A stretch of DNA of 64,000 bases from JANQEU01 sp965242805. GTDB lineage: Bacteria > Bacteroidota > Bacteroidia > Cytophagales > Cyclobacteriaceae. The stretch lies in NCBI GenBank assembly GCA_965242805.1, contig CBDETD010000002.1, positions 1,984,001 through 2,048,000 of the forward strand, written 5' to 3'. The notes beneath the pieces were generated by a model that saw nothing but the letters and a program-made list of their open reading frames with translations, was not told the origin of the DNA and did no database searches. Positions 33,524-43,108 of the stretch are shown piece by piece; positions within the stretch are counted from its first letter, which is position 1, and every line of letters begins with the position of its first letter. Made by a program: the position numbers and the translations under genes.

Positions 33524-34432
33524 TCATCTGCGATTGTCCTCCCCTATCAGCATACTAAGGTAGCTATCGTATCGTCGTATATCAATAGCACCCTCCTTCA
33601 CAGCTTCCAGTATTACGCATCCCGGTTCATTCAGATGTATGCAGTTGTGATACTTGCAATGCCCTAGCATTTCACGCATTTCGGGGAAATAATGTGACAA
33701 TTCATATTGTTCGATCTCAGCCAATCCCAATTCTTTGATCCCAGGCGTATCAATGATAAAAGAAGTGCTGTTAACCTCAAACATCTCAGCAAACGTGGTG
33801 GTATGTATGCCCTTACTAGCAAACTTTGATACCTCCTTTATTTGTTGATTTGCATCGGGGATGATCTTATTAATGAATGTGGATTTTCCTGTTCCCGAAT
33901 GACCAGCCAACAAAGTGGTTTTATTAGTCAACCAGTTGATGATCTCATCCAAATCGTCATTCAGAACGGAGATCTTCTTTCCTTCATAACCAATGTCACG
34001 ATACATGTCCAAAATGGAATCGATCTCTATCATTTCCTTCGGATTGTAAATATCCGTTTTGTTTATGATCACAAATCCGGAGATCCTAAATGCTTCAAGT
34101 GTTACGAAAAAACGATCGATAAAACCCAAGGAGGTCTTGGGCATTCGATATGATCCAATTAGAATCGCCTGGTCAATATTAGCTGCAATCATATGATCGT
34201 GACCTTTCTTCCTTGGTGAAGACCTGACGACATAATTTTCCCGATCATAGACATTGGAAATCACAAAGTCATCTTCCTGTTTAGTAAGACCGACTTTGTC
34301 ACCAACAGCAATCGGATTGGTTATTTTCTTGTTTTCCAGTTTGAATTTCCCCCGCAATCTTGCCTGAATTGGACCACTATCCGTTTTAACCGTGTACCAC
34401 GAACCGGTTGATTTGACGACAATTCCATTCAT
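33524..34432 (-). CDS. rsgA: Ribosome small-subunit-dependent GTPase A
   Basis: Circularly permuted GTPase that assists late maturation of the 30S subunit. It has 302 residues. An OB-fold N-domain is followed by G-motifs in permuted order: G4 NKTDI at about residue 125, G1 GHSGTGKSTFIN at about residue 178 and G3 DTPGIKELG at about residue 228. The C-terminal zinc-binding motif has the expected Cys and His residues in GHCKYHNCIHLNEPGC. All motifs look intact. It overlaps the waaA gene by four bases and is probably cotranscribed with it. Confidence 0.96.
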   Translation of the reverse strand: MNGIVVKSTGSWYTVKTDSGPIQARLRGKFKLENKKITNPIAVGDKVGLTKQEDDFVISNVYDRENYVVRSSPRKKGHDHMIAANIDQAILIGSYRMPKTSLGFIDRFFVTLEAFRISGFVIINKTDIYNPKEMIEIDSILDMYRDIGYEGKKISVLNDDLDEIINWLTNKTTLLAGHSGTGKSTFINKIIPDANQQIKEVSKFASKGIHTTTFAEMFEVNSTSFIIDTPGIKELGLAEIEQYELSHYFPEMREMLGHCKYHNCIHLNEPGCVILEAVKEGAIDIRRYDSYLSMLIGEDNRR

Positions 34433-35718
34433 GAGATATCGGAAGTTATTCTGTCTACTATTTTATCTGTTGCTCCTTGATTCGATTTAAAGTAGAAATT
34501 TAGATTTTCTGCAATTTCATCATACATTTTGGGATCCTTTTCAAGTTTACCGACTATCATGCTCAACTCCGTGGAATCAGAAACTTCAAACGCAGAATCA
34601 TTCTGCAGCAAATACTTCACTTCCTGAAATTTTGAATTGTTCTTATGTTTTCCAAAAAACACCGGAATTCTATACACCGAAGGTTCAAGGGTATTGTGCA
34701 AAGCTCCTCGCAAGGCTCCCCCGACGAATGCGTACTTTGCTACTGAATAAAGGGAGGCCAAAAGGCCAATGGAATCTATAATAACCGGATTTTGGGTAAT
34801 GTCATGGACATCACTTGATAGTCGGGAATACAATATACTGTCTTCAAAAAGCCTGGTCAGGTTGTCGATTTGTTTTTGCCCTACATCATGAGGAGCAATT
34901 ATAAAATTGAAGCGCTCATGATTATCTAATATAAAGGTTCTAACCAATTCAATATCAGACGGCCATGTACTTCCGAAGACGATTATCGGATTGTTCGATT
35001 TAAAACTTATGACTACCTTGTTCTTCTTCGCTATTTCAGCAATTTGTATGACCCTGTCTACCCTTGTATCTCCTACCACGCTTGCCCTGGATATCCCATG
35101 ATTCTTCAAGTTATTGCAGGATTCCTGATCCTGAACAAAAAAGTGGTCGATTTTACGGAATACGGGGACATAAAGAGATCTACCAACGGTCAGATGAAAT
35201 TGGTTCTTCCGGAATATGGAAGAAATGAAATACATTTTTCTATTCATCTTTTGAACTATCGAAAGATAATTGATCCAGAAATCGTATTTAACAAAGATCA
35301 CCAAGTCCGGATCCAGGGATTTCAGCCATCTGTTGGCGTTGGGATACGTATCTAACGGGAGGTAAAGTACCTTCTTAACCAGGTCATAGTCTTTCCGGAT
35401 CTGAAAACCTGATGGAGAAAAGAATGTCAAATAGATCTCCGCTGAAAAATCCGTATTAAGACGTTCAATAAGAGGCCTTACCTGCTCAAATTCCCCTAAA
35501 GAAGATGCATGTATCCATACCCTAAATTCCTCTTTATGTGGAAATACCGGATCACTTTGAAGTTTTCGACCACGTATGAATTCCCTGGCTTTTGGATGAA
35601 AAGGGGACACCATAAAAATGAGAAATCCATACAAGTAAATGGTAATATCATAGACCCATTTGAGCACATTGCGAATGTAAAGAAAAGCACTCTTTTCGCT
35701 CACAACATTACGAACCAC
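34429..35718 (-). CDS. waaA: 3-deoxy-D-manno-octulosonic acid (Kdo) transferase
   Basis: Transfers Kdo from CMP-Kdo to lipid A precursors at the inner face of the cytoplasmic membrane. The 429 residues match WaaA/KdtA (family GT30). An N-terminal membrane anchor (YDITIYLYGFLIFMV) is followed by RVWIHASSLGEFEQVRPLIE with the catalytic Glu. The C-terminal half shows IVFGSTWPSD, NFIIAPHDVG and the VGGALRGALHNTLEPSVYRIPV motif at about residue 336. It shows that the organism makes Kdo-containing lipopolysaccharide. Its 3' end overlaps rsgA. Confidence 0.95.
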   Translation of the reverse strand: MVRNVVSEKSAFLYIRNVLKWVYDITIYLYGFLIFMVSPFHPKAREFIRGRKLQSDPVFPHKEEFRVWIHASSLGEFEQVRPLIERLNTDFSAEIYLTFFSPSGFQIRKDYDLVKKVLYLPLDTYPNANRWLKSLDPDLVIFVKYDFWINYLSIVQKMNRKMYFISSIFRKNQFHLTVGRSLYVPVFRKIDHFFVQDQESCNNLKNHGISRASVVGDTRVDRVIQIAEIAKKNKVVISFKSNNPIIVFGSTWPSDIELVRTFILDNHERFNFIIAPHDVGQKQIDNLTRLFEDSILYSRLSSDVHDITQNPVIIDSIGLLASLYSVAKYAFVGGALRGALHNTLEPSVYRIPVFFGKHKNNSKFQEVKYLLQNDSAFEVSDSTELSMIVGKLEKDPKMYDEIAENLNFYFKSNQGATDKIVDRITSDIS

Positions 35719-35945
35719 TTAACTAAGGATCTTTAAGAATTCAATTTCAACGGGAATAATACCAACTCAGGTATAAGAATTCCCATTTATTTTAAAATCA
35801 GGACGATTTTCCCAACCTTTGATTAGATGACATAATGAATCACCTCTTATTACGTTTCAAATTGACTGAGAAATTGATTTATTTTAATAAATAATTTTAA
35901 TAAAATTATATTATCAAATTATTGAAATACTAAAAACCAATACAT

Positions 35946-37049
35946 ATGAAAAGGCAACCTAGACTTAAGGCCCTGATTTTTGCGACGGTTCTTTCATTCT
36001 CCACAATTAACCTCCAGGCTCAAGACATTGACTTTGGAGATGTACTGAGTGCTGGATTAGCTGATGCAAATGCCTATCTTGAGCAATACATTGCACCCGG
36101 AATAAACTCATTCAGTAATGGACTGGCAGGAGGTTGGAACAATACCGCAAAACCACATAAACTTTTAGGTTTTGACCTGACATTTTCAATGAATGTGGCT
36201 ACAATTCCCAGTTCTGAAGAAACATTTAATTATGCTGCTGCCGGATTTCAACAATTGCAATATACTGGCACAGGTCCCCTCCCAACTATTGTAGGTGGTG
36301 GAGTTGAACCTGATGGCACTCTCTTCATACCGGTTGGAGCCACTCTTGATTACGGAGGAGGAAACACGATCACTCTCAACGAACAAATTGATTTCCCGGT
36401 TGCCGAAGGTTTCAATCTGGATGATTCTCCCATTACCGGTGTTCCTGTTCCAACGCTGAACTTCGGATTAGGGTTAGTGAAAAATACCGATCTGAAGATC
36501 AGGCTTATTCCTGCTATCGACCTTGGAGATTTTAGTGTGAATATGTTTGGTATTGGAGTTTTGCACGATATCAAACAATGGATCCCTGGGATGAAACTTC
36601 TTCCATTCGACCTTTCCGGTTTTATTGGTTATACCAAACTGGATGCTGAATTTGGATTACCTGATATTAGTACGGTCTCCACATCAGGTTCTACCGTTAC
36701 AACTTTTTCTGGTTCCGGAGTAAGTAATTTTGAAGCATCCGCCACAACCATCCAGGTAATAGCCTCAAAGAAATTAGCAATCCTCACACCATACATCGGA
36801 CTTGGAATCAATGCTGTCAACACTAAATTCAACGTTAAGGGGGATTTCAACTATCGAGTCGACGTTGGTGGAATTGTTGATCAGGAGATTGATTTTTCAG
36901 ATCCTTTGGATCTTGAATTTTCAGGAGCTGGCGGCCCAAGGTTGCAGGTAGGAGCCAGACTTAAACTCTTGATATTGACAATCCATGCAGATTATACAAT
37001 TCAGAAATACAATCAATTGACTGTAGGCTTGGGACTAAGTGTCCGGTAA
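35946..37049 (+). CDS. DUF6588 family outer-membrane protein
   Basis: A 367-residue exported protein with a signal peptide ending in LQAQ at about residue 25. The start of the mature part (LADANAYLEQYIAPGINSFSNGLAGGWNNTA, in segments) is characteristic of the DUF6588 family, seen widely in Bacteroidota. Many alternating strands such as LTFSMNVATIP, DLKIRLIPAIDLG and IHADYTIQKYNQLTVGLGLSVR suggest a small beta-barrel, and the last residues form an aromatic-poor closing strand. The function of the family is unknown. The gene is monocistronic: 227 bases of AT-rich DNA precede it and a strong terminator follows. Confidence 0.75.
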   Translation: MKRQPRLKALIFATVLSFSTINLQAQDIDFGDVLSAGLADANAYLEQYIAPGINSFSNGLAGGWNNTAKPHKLLGFDLTFSMNVATIPSSEETFNYAAAGFQQLQYTGTGPLPTIVGGGVEPDGTLFIPVGATLDYGGGNTITLNEQIDFPVAEGFNLDDSPITGVPVPTLNFGLGLVKNTDLKIRLIPAIDLGDFSVNMFGIGVLHDIKQWIPGMKLLPFDLSGFIGYTKLDAEFGLPDISTVSTSGSTVTTFSGSGVSNFEASATTIQVIASKKLAILTPYIGLGINAVNTKFNVKGDFNYRVDVGGIVDQEIDFSDPLDLEFSGAGGPRLQVGARLKLLILTIHADYTIQKYNQLTVGLGLSVR

Positions 37050-37071
37050 AATCCACTTAAGAAATAAAGCG

Positions 37072-37099
37072 AAAAAGCCCCGCGAAAGCGGGGCTTTTT
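37072..37099 (+). terminator. Strong intrinsic terminator after the DUF6588 gene
   Basis: A perfect 12-bp stem (AAAAAGCCCCGC / GCGGGGCTTTTT) with a GAAA tetraloop. The 3' side ends in five T. It lies 22 bases after the stop. Confidence 0.93.
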
Positions 37100-37194
37100 C
37101 TTTAAGATGTCAAACAGGTGTATGAATAAAAATTTGTGTTATGCTTTAATTTATACATTTACGAGGAAATAAGTAACCTACTTTCCGTTAAAAT

Positions 37195-37665
37195 ATGATA
37201 AACGTACTTTTTGTATGTCTGGGGAACATATGTCGTTCGCCAATGGCCGAAGGCATTTTCAATGACAAAATCAAGCGACTAGGTCTTACAGATCAGATCA
37301 GATCAGATTCTGCAGGTACAGGAGATTATCATATCGGCTCCCAACCTGATCCACGAACTATAGAAACACTTGAAAAAAATAACATCCAGCATCGTCATGC
37401 CGCCAGGCAGGCCATAAGTGAGGATGCCAACGAGTATGATTATATCCTTGCTATGGATAGTACCAATTATCAGGACCTTTTATTCATCTTTGACATGGAA
37501 GTCGATGGTCTATTGCTGATGCGGCATTTCGATAGCACTAATGTTGACAGTGATGTCCCTGATCCATATTTCGGGGGAATAGATGGCTTTGATCAGGTTT
37601 TCAAAATCCTGGACCGATCCATTGATGCATTCATTAAACATATCAGGGAAAAACATGGGATTTGA
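37195..37665 (+). CDS. Low-molecular-weight protein-tyrosine phosphatase
   Basis: A 156-residue cytoplasmic phosphatase. The P-loop CLGNICRS is at residues 8-15 with the nucleophilic Cys8 and Arg14, and the general acid is Asp in VPDPYFGG at about residue 122. Length and motifs match the LMW-PTP/ArsC-like family, whose bacterial members act on tyrosine kinases of polysaccharide export or on arginine phosphate. Its gene overlaps the next one by four bases. A weak promoter candidate (TTTG at 37133-37136, TACATTTA at 37154-37161) precedes it. Confidence 0.93.
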   Translation: MINVLFVCLGNICRSPMAEGIFNDKIKRLGLTDQIRSDSAGTGDYHIGSQPDPRTIETLEKNNIQHRHAARQAISEDANEYDYILAMDSTNYQDLLFIFDMEVDGLLLMRHFDSTNVDSDVPDPYFGGIDGFDQVFKILDRSIDAFIKHIREKHGI

Positions 37666-38543
37666 TGTTTCAGTCGGGCAATGATCAATTTTTTTCGTCT
37701 GCATTGTTCCAATCATTTGGAAGAAATATCAAAATAAATGGATATCAATTTGTAGCCGGAGGTTGTATCAACAATACGGTACGTCTTGATACCGATGAGG
37801 GTTATTTCTTTATGAAGTGGAATCAGAACGAGTTTGAAGACATGTTCGAAAAAGAAGAGCATGGATTACAAACGCTGCAAGGTGCTGAATCTGTATCCGT
37901 ACCATCGGTTCATGGTTGTGGGAAAGTCGATCAAATTGATTTCCTGATCCTCGAATACATTGAAAAGTCACCTCCTGAAAGTCTTTTTTGGGAAAACTTC
38001 GGTGCGAATCTCGCAAAACAACATAAAGTAACCTCTGATTCATATGGTCTTGATGTATCCAATTATATTGGAAGGTTGCCACAAAAAAATGTTCGGCTGG
38101 ATAATTGGATAGACTTCTTTATCGAAAACCGGTTAGAAGTTCAACTTGGAATGGCTTTGTACAACCATGAAATAGATAATTCCTTTATGAAAAGGTTCAG
38201 GATGATCTATTCTCAGCTACCAGGACTGATACCAGACTACCCACCGTCCCTGTTGCATGGAGATTTATGGAGTGGTAACTACATGGTAGGTCCAAACGGT
38301 AAGGCTATAATATTTGACCCTGCAGTATATTTCGGGCACAGAGAAATGGAAATCGCTTTCAGTAGATTATTTGGTGGTTTTGACCAAAGATTTTATGCCG
38401 CTTACAATGAAGAATTCCCAATGGATCCAGGTATCGAAGATCGCATTGAGATCTACAATCTTTATCCTTTGTTGGTACATGTTAATTTATTTGGTAGTTC
38501 TTACCTGTCAGGAATTGAACGAACTTTAAGAAAGTTTTCATGA
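37662..38543 (+). CDS. Fructosamine kinase family protein
   Basis: A 293-residue protein of the fructosamine-3-kinase/ketosamine kinase family (APH-like fold), which phosphorylates sugar adducts on protein amines so that they break down. Visible motifs are FFMKWN with the ATP-binding Lys (about residue 52), LHGDLWSGNYMV, the catalytic loop with Asp at about residue 204, and IIFDPAVYFGHREMEIAFSRLFGGF with the metal-binding Asp. The start overlaps the stop of the LMW phosphatase gene, and the same gene pair occurs in many bacteria. A joint role in protein deglycation repair is an accepted suggestion for such pairs. Confidence 0.92.
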   Translation: MMFQSGNDQFFSSALFQSFGRNIKINGYQFVAGGCINNTVRLDTDEGYFFMKWNQNEFEDMFEKEEHGLQTLQGAESVSVPSVHGCGKVDQIDFLILEYIEKSPPESLFWENFGANLAKQHKVTSDSYGLDVSNYIGRLPQKNVRLDNWIDFFIENRLEVQLGMALYNHEIDNSFMKRFRMIYSQLPGLIPDYPPSLLHGDLWSGNYMVGPNGKAIIFDPAVYFGHREMEIAFSRLFGGFDQRFYAAYNEEFPMDPGIEDRIEIYNLYPLLVHVNLFGSSYLSGIERTLRKFS

Positions 38544-38551
38544 CATCAATA

Positions 38552-39796
38552 TCAATTTGGATGATATAAAACCTGATACACAGCCCTGGAAACTTGTTCA
38601 AGTATTTTCTCTTTGAACTCAGGTAGTTGTTTGATGGCGGTTTCTGAATGATTGATAATTGTTGCCAAATGTAGTCCTTGGTTGTAAGTAAGTACATAGG
38701 AGTCACTCAGCTTCTCTTTCAACATGTTCAGCTTTTCCACGTTTTCATCAATACAAATAGTAAAGGTCAATGCGGAATTCTGCATTAGGTTTAGCTTAAT
38801 GTTATGATCATCCAGAATTGATAAGATGCTTATTAACTTTCCCTCATCCATGAAACTGCTGTTTCGATTACGCAAAGTGATCACCATTTGTTTAAAGTTG
38901 AAGATGTAGGTTGGGATTTGAATCCTGTCACTTTCGTATTGATGAATTACCGTACCAATTTTTGAGGGATCTTTGAAAGATTTGACATACAATGGGATGT
39001 TCTTCTTGGCGAGAGGTACAATAGTTTTTGGATGGATCACTTTAGCACCATAATATGTCATTTCCGTGATTTCCTGGTAAGAAAGATTCGAGTAATGATA
39101 TGTTTCTTCCATGAGTTTTGGGTCAGCATTCAAAATTCCTGGAACGTCTTTCCACACTGTTAAGGAATCGGCTCCAAGGCAAGAAGCAAAAATTGCTCCG
39201 GTAAAATCAGAACCCTCTTTACCCAATGTCGTGGTATTACCTAGTTTATCTTTCCCAATATAACCTTGTGTAACTATGATGGAATCCTCCAATCGACTTC
39301 CTAACTCCCTTATTCTGCTTTTAGTTTGTTCCCAGTCAACCCTGGCCTCACCGAAATCACTGCTTGTAATGATATGATCCCTGACATCGATCCAATGAAT
39401 AGCAAAATCTTTTAACAAAAAAGAGCTAATAATACTAGTTGACATTAGTTCACCGAATGACATGATCTTGTCAAGGAATGCTCCGTATCCATTCTCCTTT
39501 TTCTTGATCTCCTTAACCAACCCCTCTTTCAATTCATCATATTTCCTTGTGTCAGTTATTTTCAATCCATCAACGATTTGATCATGAAAGTCTAACAAAT
39601 CATGAAGCAATTTGGAGCCATCTCCACCATTCCATTCTGCTCTTCCGATTTCCTCCAATTTTGATGTCGTTTTTCCCATTGCCGATACTATCACGATCAA
39701 TTGACCGGAATGATTGGATTTTATGATCTCGGAAAGGTTTCTGACTGCGAATTCGTCTTTGACTGAAGCGCCGCCAAACTTAAAAATTTGAAGCAT
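38552..39796 (-). CDS. lysC: Aspartate kinase
   Basis: Catalyses ATP-dependent phosphorylation of aspartate, the first step to lysine, threonine and methionine. It has 414 residues and is monofunctional. The N-terminus has KFGGASVKD at residues 6-14. TLGKEGSDFTGAIFA at about residue 188 and the region ending in WKDVPGILNADPK are the kinase signatures. The C-terminal part contains ACT-type regulatory folds (LISILSILDDHNIKLNLMQ), so feedback control by an end-product amino acid is expected. It is divergent from fbp, with 62 bases between the starts. No other pathway gene is adjacent. Confidence 0.9.
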   Translation of the reverse strand: MLQIFKFGGASVKDEFAVRNLSEIIKSNHSGQLIVIVSAMGKTTSKLEEIGRAEWNGGDGSKLLHDLLDFHDQIVDGLKITDTRKYDELKEGLVKEIKKKENGYGAFLDKIMSFGELMSTSIISSFLLKDFAIHWIDVRDHIITSSDFGEARVDWEQTKSRIRELGSRLEDSIIVTQGYIGKDKLGNTTTLGKEGSDFTGAIFASCLGADSLTVWKDVPGILNADPKLMEETYHYSNLSYQEITEMTYYGAKVIHPKTIVPLAKKNIPLYVKSFKDPSKIGTVIHQYESDRIQIPTYIFNFKQMVITLRNRNSSFMDEGKLISILSILDDHNIKLNLMQNSALTFTICIDENVEKLNMLKEKLSDSYVLTYNQGLHLATIINHSETAIKQLPEFKEKILEQVSRAVYQVLYHPN

Positions 39797-39858
39797 GCAA
39801 ACGATTTAAATTGATTTTTTAAGCTATTTTCGTCCCTCAATAATTACTAAACTCAAAG

Positions 39859-40866
39859 ATGCCCAAAATTAATCTCGGCCCACCAATTGGCACCACCCTT
39901 GATAGATTCATTAAGAAAAAACAAGATGAATTCCCATTTGCAACCGGAGAATTATCTCAGCTTCTCAGGGATATAGGATTAGCTGGGAAAATTATCAATC
40001 GTGAAGTCAATAAGGCCGGTCTTTTGGATATCACTGGTGAGTTTGGTAACAAGAATGTCCAGGGAGAAGATCAGCAGAAACTTGATGTGATAGCCAACAT
40101 CAGATTCACAAGGGCATTACGAAATGGAGGACAGGTTTGTGCCATTATCAGTGAAGAGGACGAAGAGATCATCCACCTGAATCCCCACTGCCGTTATGTG
40201 GTAGCAATGGATCCCCTGGATGGTTCATCTAATATCGACGTCAATGTTTCAATTGGGACTATTTTCTCTATTTACCAGCGTGTATCACCTATTGGTGGAC
40301 CGGTTCAAAATGAAGACGTCCTTCAAAAAGGTACCGAGCAGATCGCAGCCGGTTATATTCTATATGGATCATCTACAATCATGGTTTATACAACAGGTCA
40401 TGGTGTGCACGGTTTTACATTGGAACCCTCACTGGGAGAATTTGTACTGTCACACGGAATTATGAAATGCCCTGAAGACGGAAAGATCTACTCAATCAAT
40501 GAAGGATCATGGCATGCATTTGACGAAGGTACCAGGGCATATGTAATGGATTGCAAAGAAAAAGGGCTAACAGCAAGATACATAGGGTCGCTTGTTTCAG
40601 ATTTTCATCGAAACATGTTAAAAGGTGGGATCTACATATATCCTGCAACAGATAAAGCTCCAAAGGGCAAGTTACGCCTGCTGTATGAATGCAATGCTCT
40701 CGCTTTTATTGCGGAACAGGCAGGAGGAATGGCCACAGATGGACACAATAGGATACTTGAAATAGAACCGACAACTTTTCATCAGCGATCTCCTTTTTAT
40801 ATAGGTTCCACAAAAATGGTAGAACACTCTATGAGTTTTCTTTCCGAAAAAGCGGAAGTTCACTGA
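39859..40866 (+). CDS. fbp: Class I fructose-1,6-bisphosphatase
   Basis: Hydrolyses fructose 1,6-bisphosphate in gluconeogenesis. It has 335 residues, typical of class I enzymes. The metal-binding motifs are present: ISEEDEEI at about residue 97 and MDPLDGSSNIDVNVSIGTIF at about residue 116. GKLRLLYECNALAFIAEQAGG at about residue 275 completes the active site. The start is ATG at 39859. A TATTTTCG box 30 bases upstream may be part of its promoter. It stands between divergent lysC and the amidohydrolase gene. Confidence 0.96.
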   Translation: MPKINLGPPIGTTLDRFIKKKQDEFPFATGELSQLLRDIGLAGKIINREVNKAGLLDITGEFGNKNVQGEDQQKLDVIANIRFTRALRNGGQVCAIISEEDEEIIHLNPHCRYVVAMDPLDGSSNIDVNVSIGTIFSIYQRVSPIGGPVQNEDVLQKGTEQIAAGYILYGSSTIMVYTTGHGVHGFTLEPSLGEFVLSHGIMKCPEDGKIYSINEGSWHAFDEGTRAYVMDCKEKGLTARYIGSLVSDFHRNMLKGGIYIYPATDKAPKGKLRLLYECNALAFIAEQAGGMATDGHNRILEIEPTTFHQRSPFYIGSTKMVEHSMSFLSEKAEVH

Positions 40867-40920
40867 CCTTTGGTAAAATCCATCTTTGGAATCGAATAGG
40901 AACAGGGTAAATTGATTGTT

Positions 40921-42303
40921 ATGAATAACATCAAATACTTGATCCTGATCATGTTATTGAATGCAACCTGCAAAGGTCCTGCGCCAAATCTACAGGTCTC
41001 CCCACAGACAATTATTTTTTCTAATGTCAATGTTGTGGATGTCCTTTCAGGAGCAATCCTCCCAAATCAAGTAGTCACAATCGAGAAAGGTAAAATCACC
41101 AATGTAATCCCTTTTAGTAATCAATCTTTTCCGGACAATGAAGTCATCGATGGAACCGATAAATATCTTTCTCCAGGCTTAACCGAAATGCATGCTCATA
41201 TTCCTTCTCCTCAATGGGGAAGGGATAATACTGATGAAACCTTATTTCTTTATTTATCAAATGGAGTAACTACCATCAGAGGTATGCTTGGTCACCCAAT
41301 TCATCTGGAACTGAGGGAAAAAGCTGAGAATAACGAAATATTAAGCCCTCGCATTTTTACTTCAAGTCCATCTATCAATGGAAATTCCGTACAAACCATT
41401 GAAGAAGCCAGGACAAAAGTCACACAATACAAATCAGATGGGTATGATTTCCTTAAGCTACATCCAGGTTTGAAGCTAGAAGTTTTTGATGAAGTTGTAA
41501 AAACTGCCAAGGAAGTTGGAATTAAGTACTCTGGACATGTTTCGGTGGATGTGGGCATAAGACATGCACTAAATAATAATTATGCCTCCATTGATCATGT
41601 GGATGGTTTCGTGGAAGGATTGGTTCCTGAAACCATGGGAGTAGATCCATCCTCAAATGGTTTCTTTGGGTATAACTTCACCGACCTTGTGGATACCATT
41701 CTCATGGAAGAATTGATACAGAGTACAGTCAATAATGAAGTCTGGGTCGTTCCAACACAAAGCCTATTTGATCGATGGTTTTCTCCGGAGTCTGCCGATG
41801 ACCTGGCGTCGGAAAGGGAAATGAAGTATATGCCAAAGTCTACATTAGACCAGTGGGTGAATAGCAAGAAGAGCCTGACCACCAACCCTGATTACACTTC
41901 TGAAAAATGGGAAAAGTTCAATGATATCCGAAGAAAATTAATAAAAGAACTGAATGACAATGGTCATGGTCTTTTGCTGGGATCAGACGCTCCACAAGTT
42001 TTCAATGTTCCCGGATTTTCGATTCACCACGAACTTAAAGGTATGCTTGATGCTGGATTAACCAACCATGAAGCTTTGAGAATTGGCACCTTACATCCCG
42101 CATTATTCTTTGAGATGAAAGGTGAGTTCGGAGAAATTGTCGAAGGTGCAAGTGCCGACATGATCCTGTTGGAAAACAATCCGCTGGAGGACATATCCAA
42201 CTTGAAAAATCCACTTGGTGTGATGGTACGGGGGAAATGGTTGAGCAGAAGCAGCATTGAAGAAAGGCTTTCCGAGATTGCTGAAAGGGCAAAGAATATT
42301 TAG
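40921..42303 (+). CDS. Exported amidohydrolase family protein
   Basis: A 460-residue metal-dependent amidohydrolase. The ATG at 40921 is preferred over an in-frame TTG at 40912. The N-terminal hydrophobic segment ends with LNATCKG, a relaxed lipobox, so it may be a lipoprotein. Metal-site motifs are TEMHAHIPS at about residue 89, DFLKLHPG with the bridging Lys, KYSGHVSVD and SIDHVDG with the two His, and LLGSDAPQ with the final Asp at about residue 356. The type resembles imidazolonepropionase- or prolidase-like secreted amidohydrolases. The substrate is not known. Confidence 0.85.
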   Translation: MNNIKYLILIMLLNATCKGPAPNLQVSPQTIIFSNVNVVDVLSGAILPNQVVTIEKGKITNVIPFSNQSFPDNEVIDGTDKYLSPGLTEMHAHIPSPQWGRDNTDETLFLYLSNGVTTIRGMLGHPIHLELREKAENNEILSPRIFTSSPSINGNSVQTIEEARTKVTQYKSDGYDFLKLHPGLKLEVFDEVVKTAKEVGIKYSGHVSVDVGIRHALNNNYASIDHVDGFVEGLVPETMGVDPSSNGFFGYNFTDLVDTILMEELIQSTVNNEVWVVPTQSLFDRWFSPESADDLASEREMKYMPKSTLDQWVNSKKSLTTNPDYTSEKWEKFNDIRRKLIKELNDNGHGLLLGSDAPQVFNVPGFSIHHELKGMLDAGLTNHEALRIGTLHPALFFEMKGEFGEIVEGASADMILLENNPLEDISNLKNPLGVMVRGKWLSRSSIEERLSEIAERAKNI

Positions 42304-42307
42304 CTGA

Positions 42308-42619
42308 TCAACTGTATTTCAGCCTTGTTTCAACTTTCTTTTTTTCCCTCTCAATTATGGCTGTGGCAAGATTTGAAGCCAACTCATCTGGATGTGATAA
42401 TTCCAGGATCTTTTTCACCTTTTCTTCTGATACATCAATTCGATACAAAGCTATCATTAAGCCATTAAAATCTTTATCTAATAAATACCTCACAACTCTG
42501 ACAAGGATTGAATGCAGCCGATCAAATGGATTCTCGACCTGACCTTCAAAATTTTCTTCTATTCCAAAATCACGTTTGATAAGTTCGAAACTACGAATAG
42601 CAAGCTCATTTTCATCCAT
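42308..42619 (-). CDS. Small conserved-looking hypothetical protein
   Basis: A 103-residue cytoplasmic protein, mostly helical, with alternating charged and hydrophobic residues (FELIKRDFGIEENFEG; LLDKDFNGLMIALYRIDV; AIIEREKKKVETR). The preferred start is ATG at 42617-42619; a TTG two codons upstream is possible. Codon use and composition look like a real gene, but I cannot name a family with certainty. Its start is only 11 bases from the divergent start at 42631, so their promoters must overlap each other's coding region. It ends four bases from the amidohydrolase stop. Confidence 0.65.
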   Translation of the reverse strand: MDENELAIRSFELIKRDFGIEENFEGQVENPFDRLHSILVRVVRYLLDKDFNGLMIALYRIDVSEEKVKKILELSHPDELASNLATAIIEREKKKVETRLKYS

Positions 42620-42630
42620 ATCCAAAAGAC

Positions 42631-43107
42631 ATGAGAAATAGCCTAATAGTTGCCATGCTCACCATAAGTTTTTTAGTAGCAGGACAGGATAAAAACGATG
42701 TTATGAAAACGATAAATTCGTTGTTTTTGGCAATGGAAACCAATGACAGCACCTTAGCATCGACCTTAATCACCGAAAATGCATTCCTGCACACAGTAGT
42801 AAAGGATGATGACGGAAAGACTAGGCTTAGTACTAGCCCTGCTTCAAAACTTGTAACTGCCTTCGCCAAACCAAAAGAGGAAATATGGTCTGAACCGATC
42901 TGGAACGAGAAGGTTGAAATTGATAACCAACTGGCCTCGGTCTGGGTAAACTACGCATTCTATCGAGGTAAGGAATTCAGTCATTGTGGTGTTGATGCAT
43001 TTCACTTGATATACCAGGATGGATCCTGGAAAATTTTCCACTTGGTTGATACCCGTCGAAAGGAAAATTGCTCAATCCCGGAAAAGATCCAATCGAGATA
43101 TAGGTAA
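42631..43107 (+). CDS. Exported SnoaL/NTF2-like protein
   Basis: A 158-residue protein with a signal peptide of about 18 residues ending in VAGQ. The mature part has the cone-shaped alpha+beta fold of DUF4440/SnoaL-like proteins: an initial helix (DVMKTINSLFLAMETND), then strands such as EKVEIDNQLASVWVNYAFY and AFHLIYQDGSWKIFHLVDTRR. Proteins like this bind small ligands or act as isomerases; neither is shown here. The stop is one base from the stop of the convergent permease gene. Confidence 0.75.
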   Translation: MRNSLIVAMLTISFLVAGQDKNDVMKTINSLFLAMETNDSTLASTLITENAFLHTVVKDDDGKTRLSTSPASKLVTAFAKPKEEIWSEPIWNEKVEIDNQLASVWVNYAFYRGKEFSHCGVDAFHLIYQDGSWKIFHLVDTRRKENCSIPEKIQSRYR

Positions 43108-43108
43108 G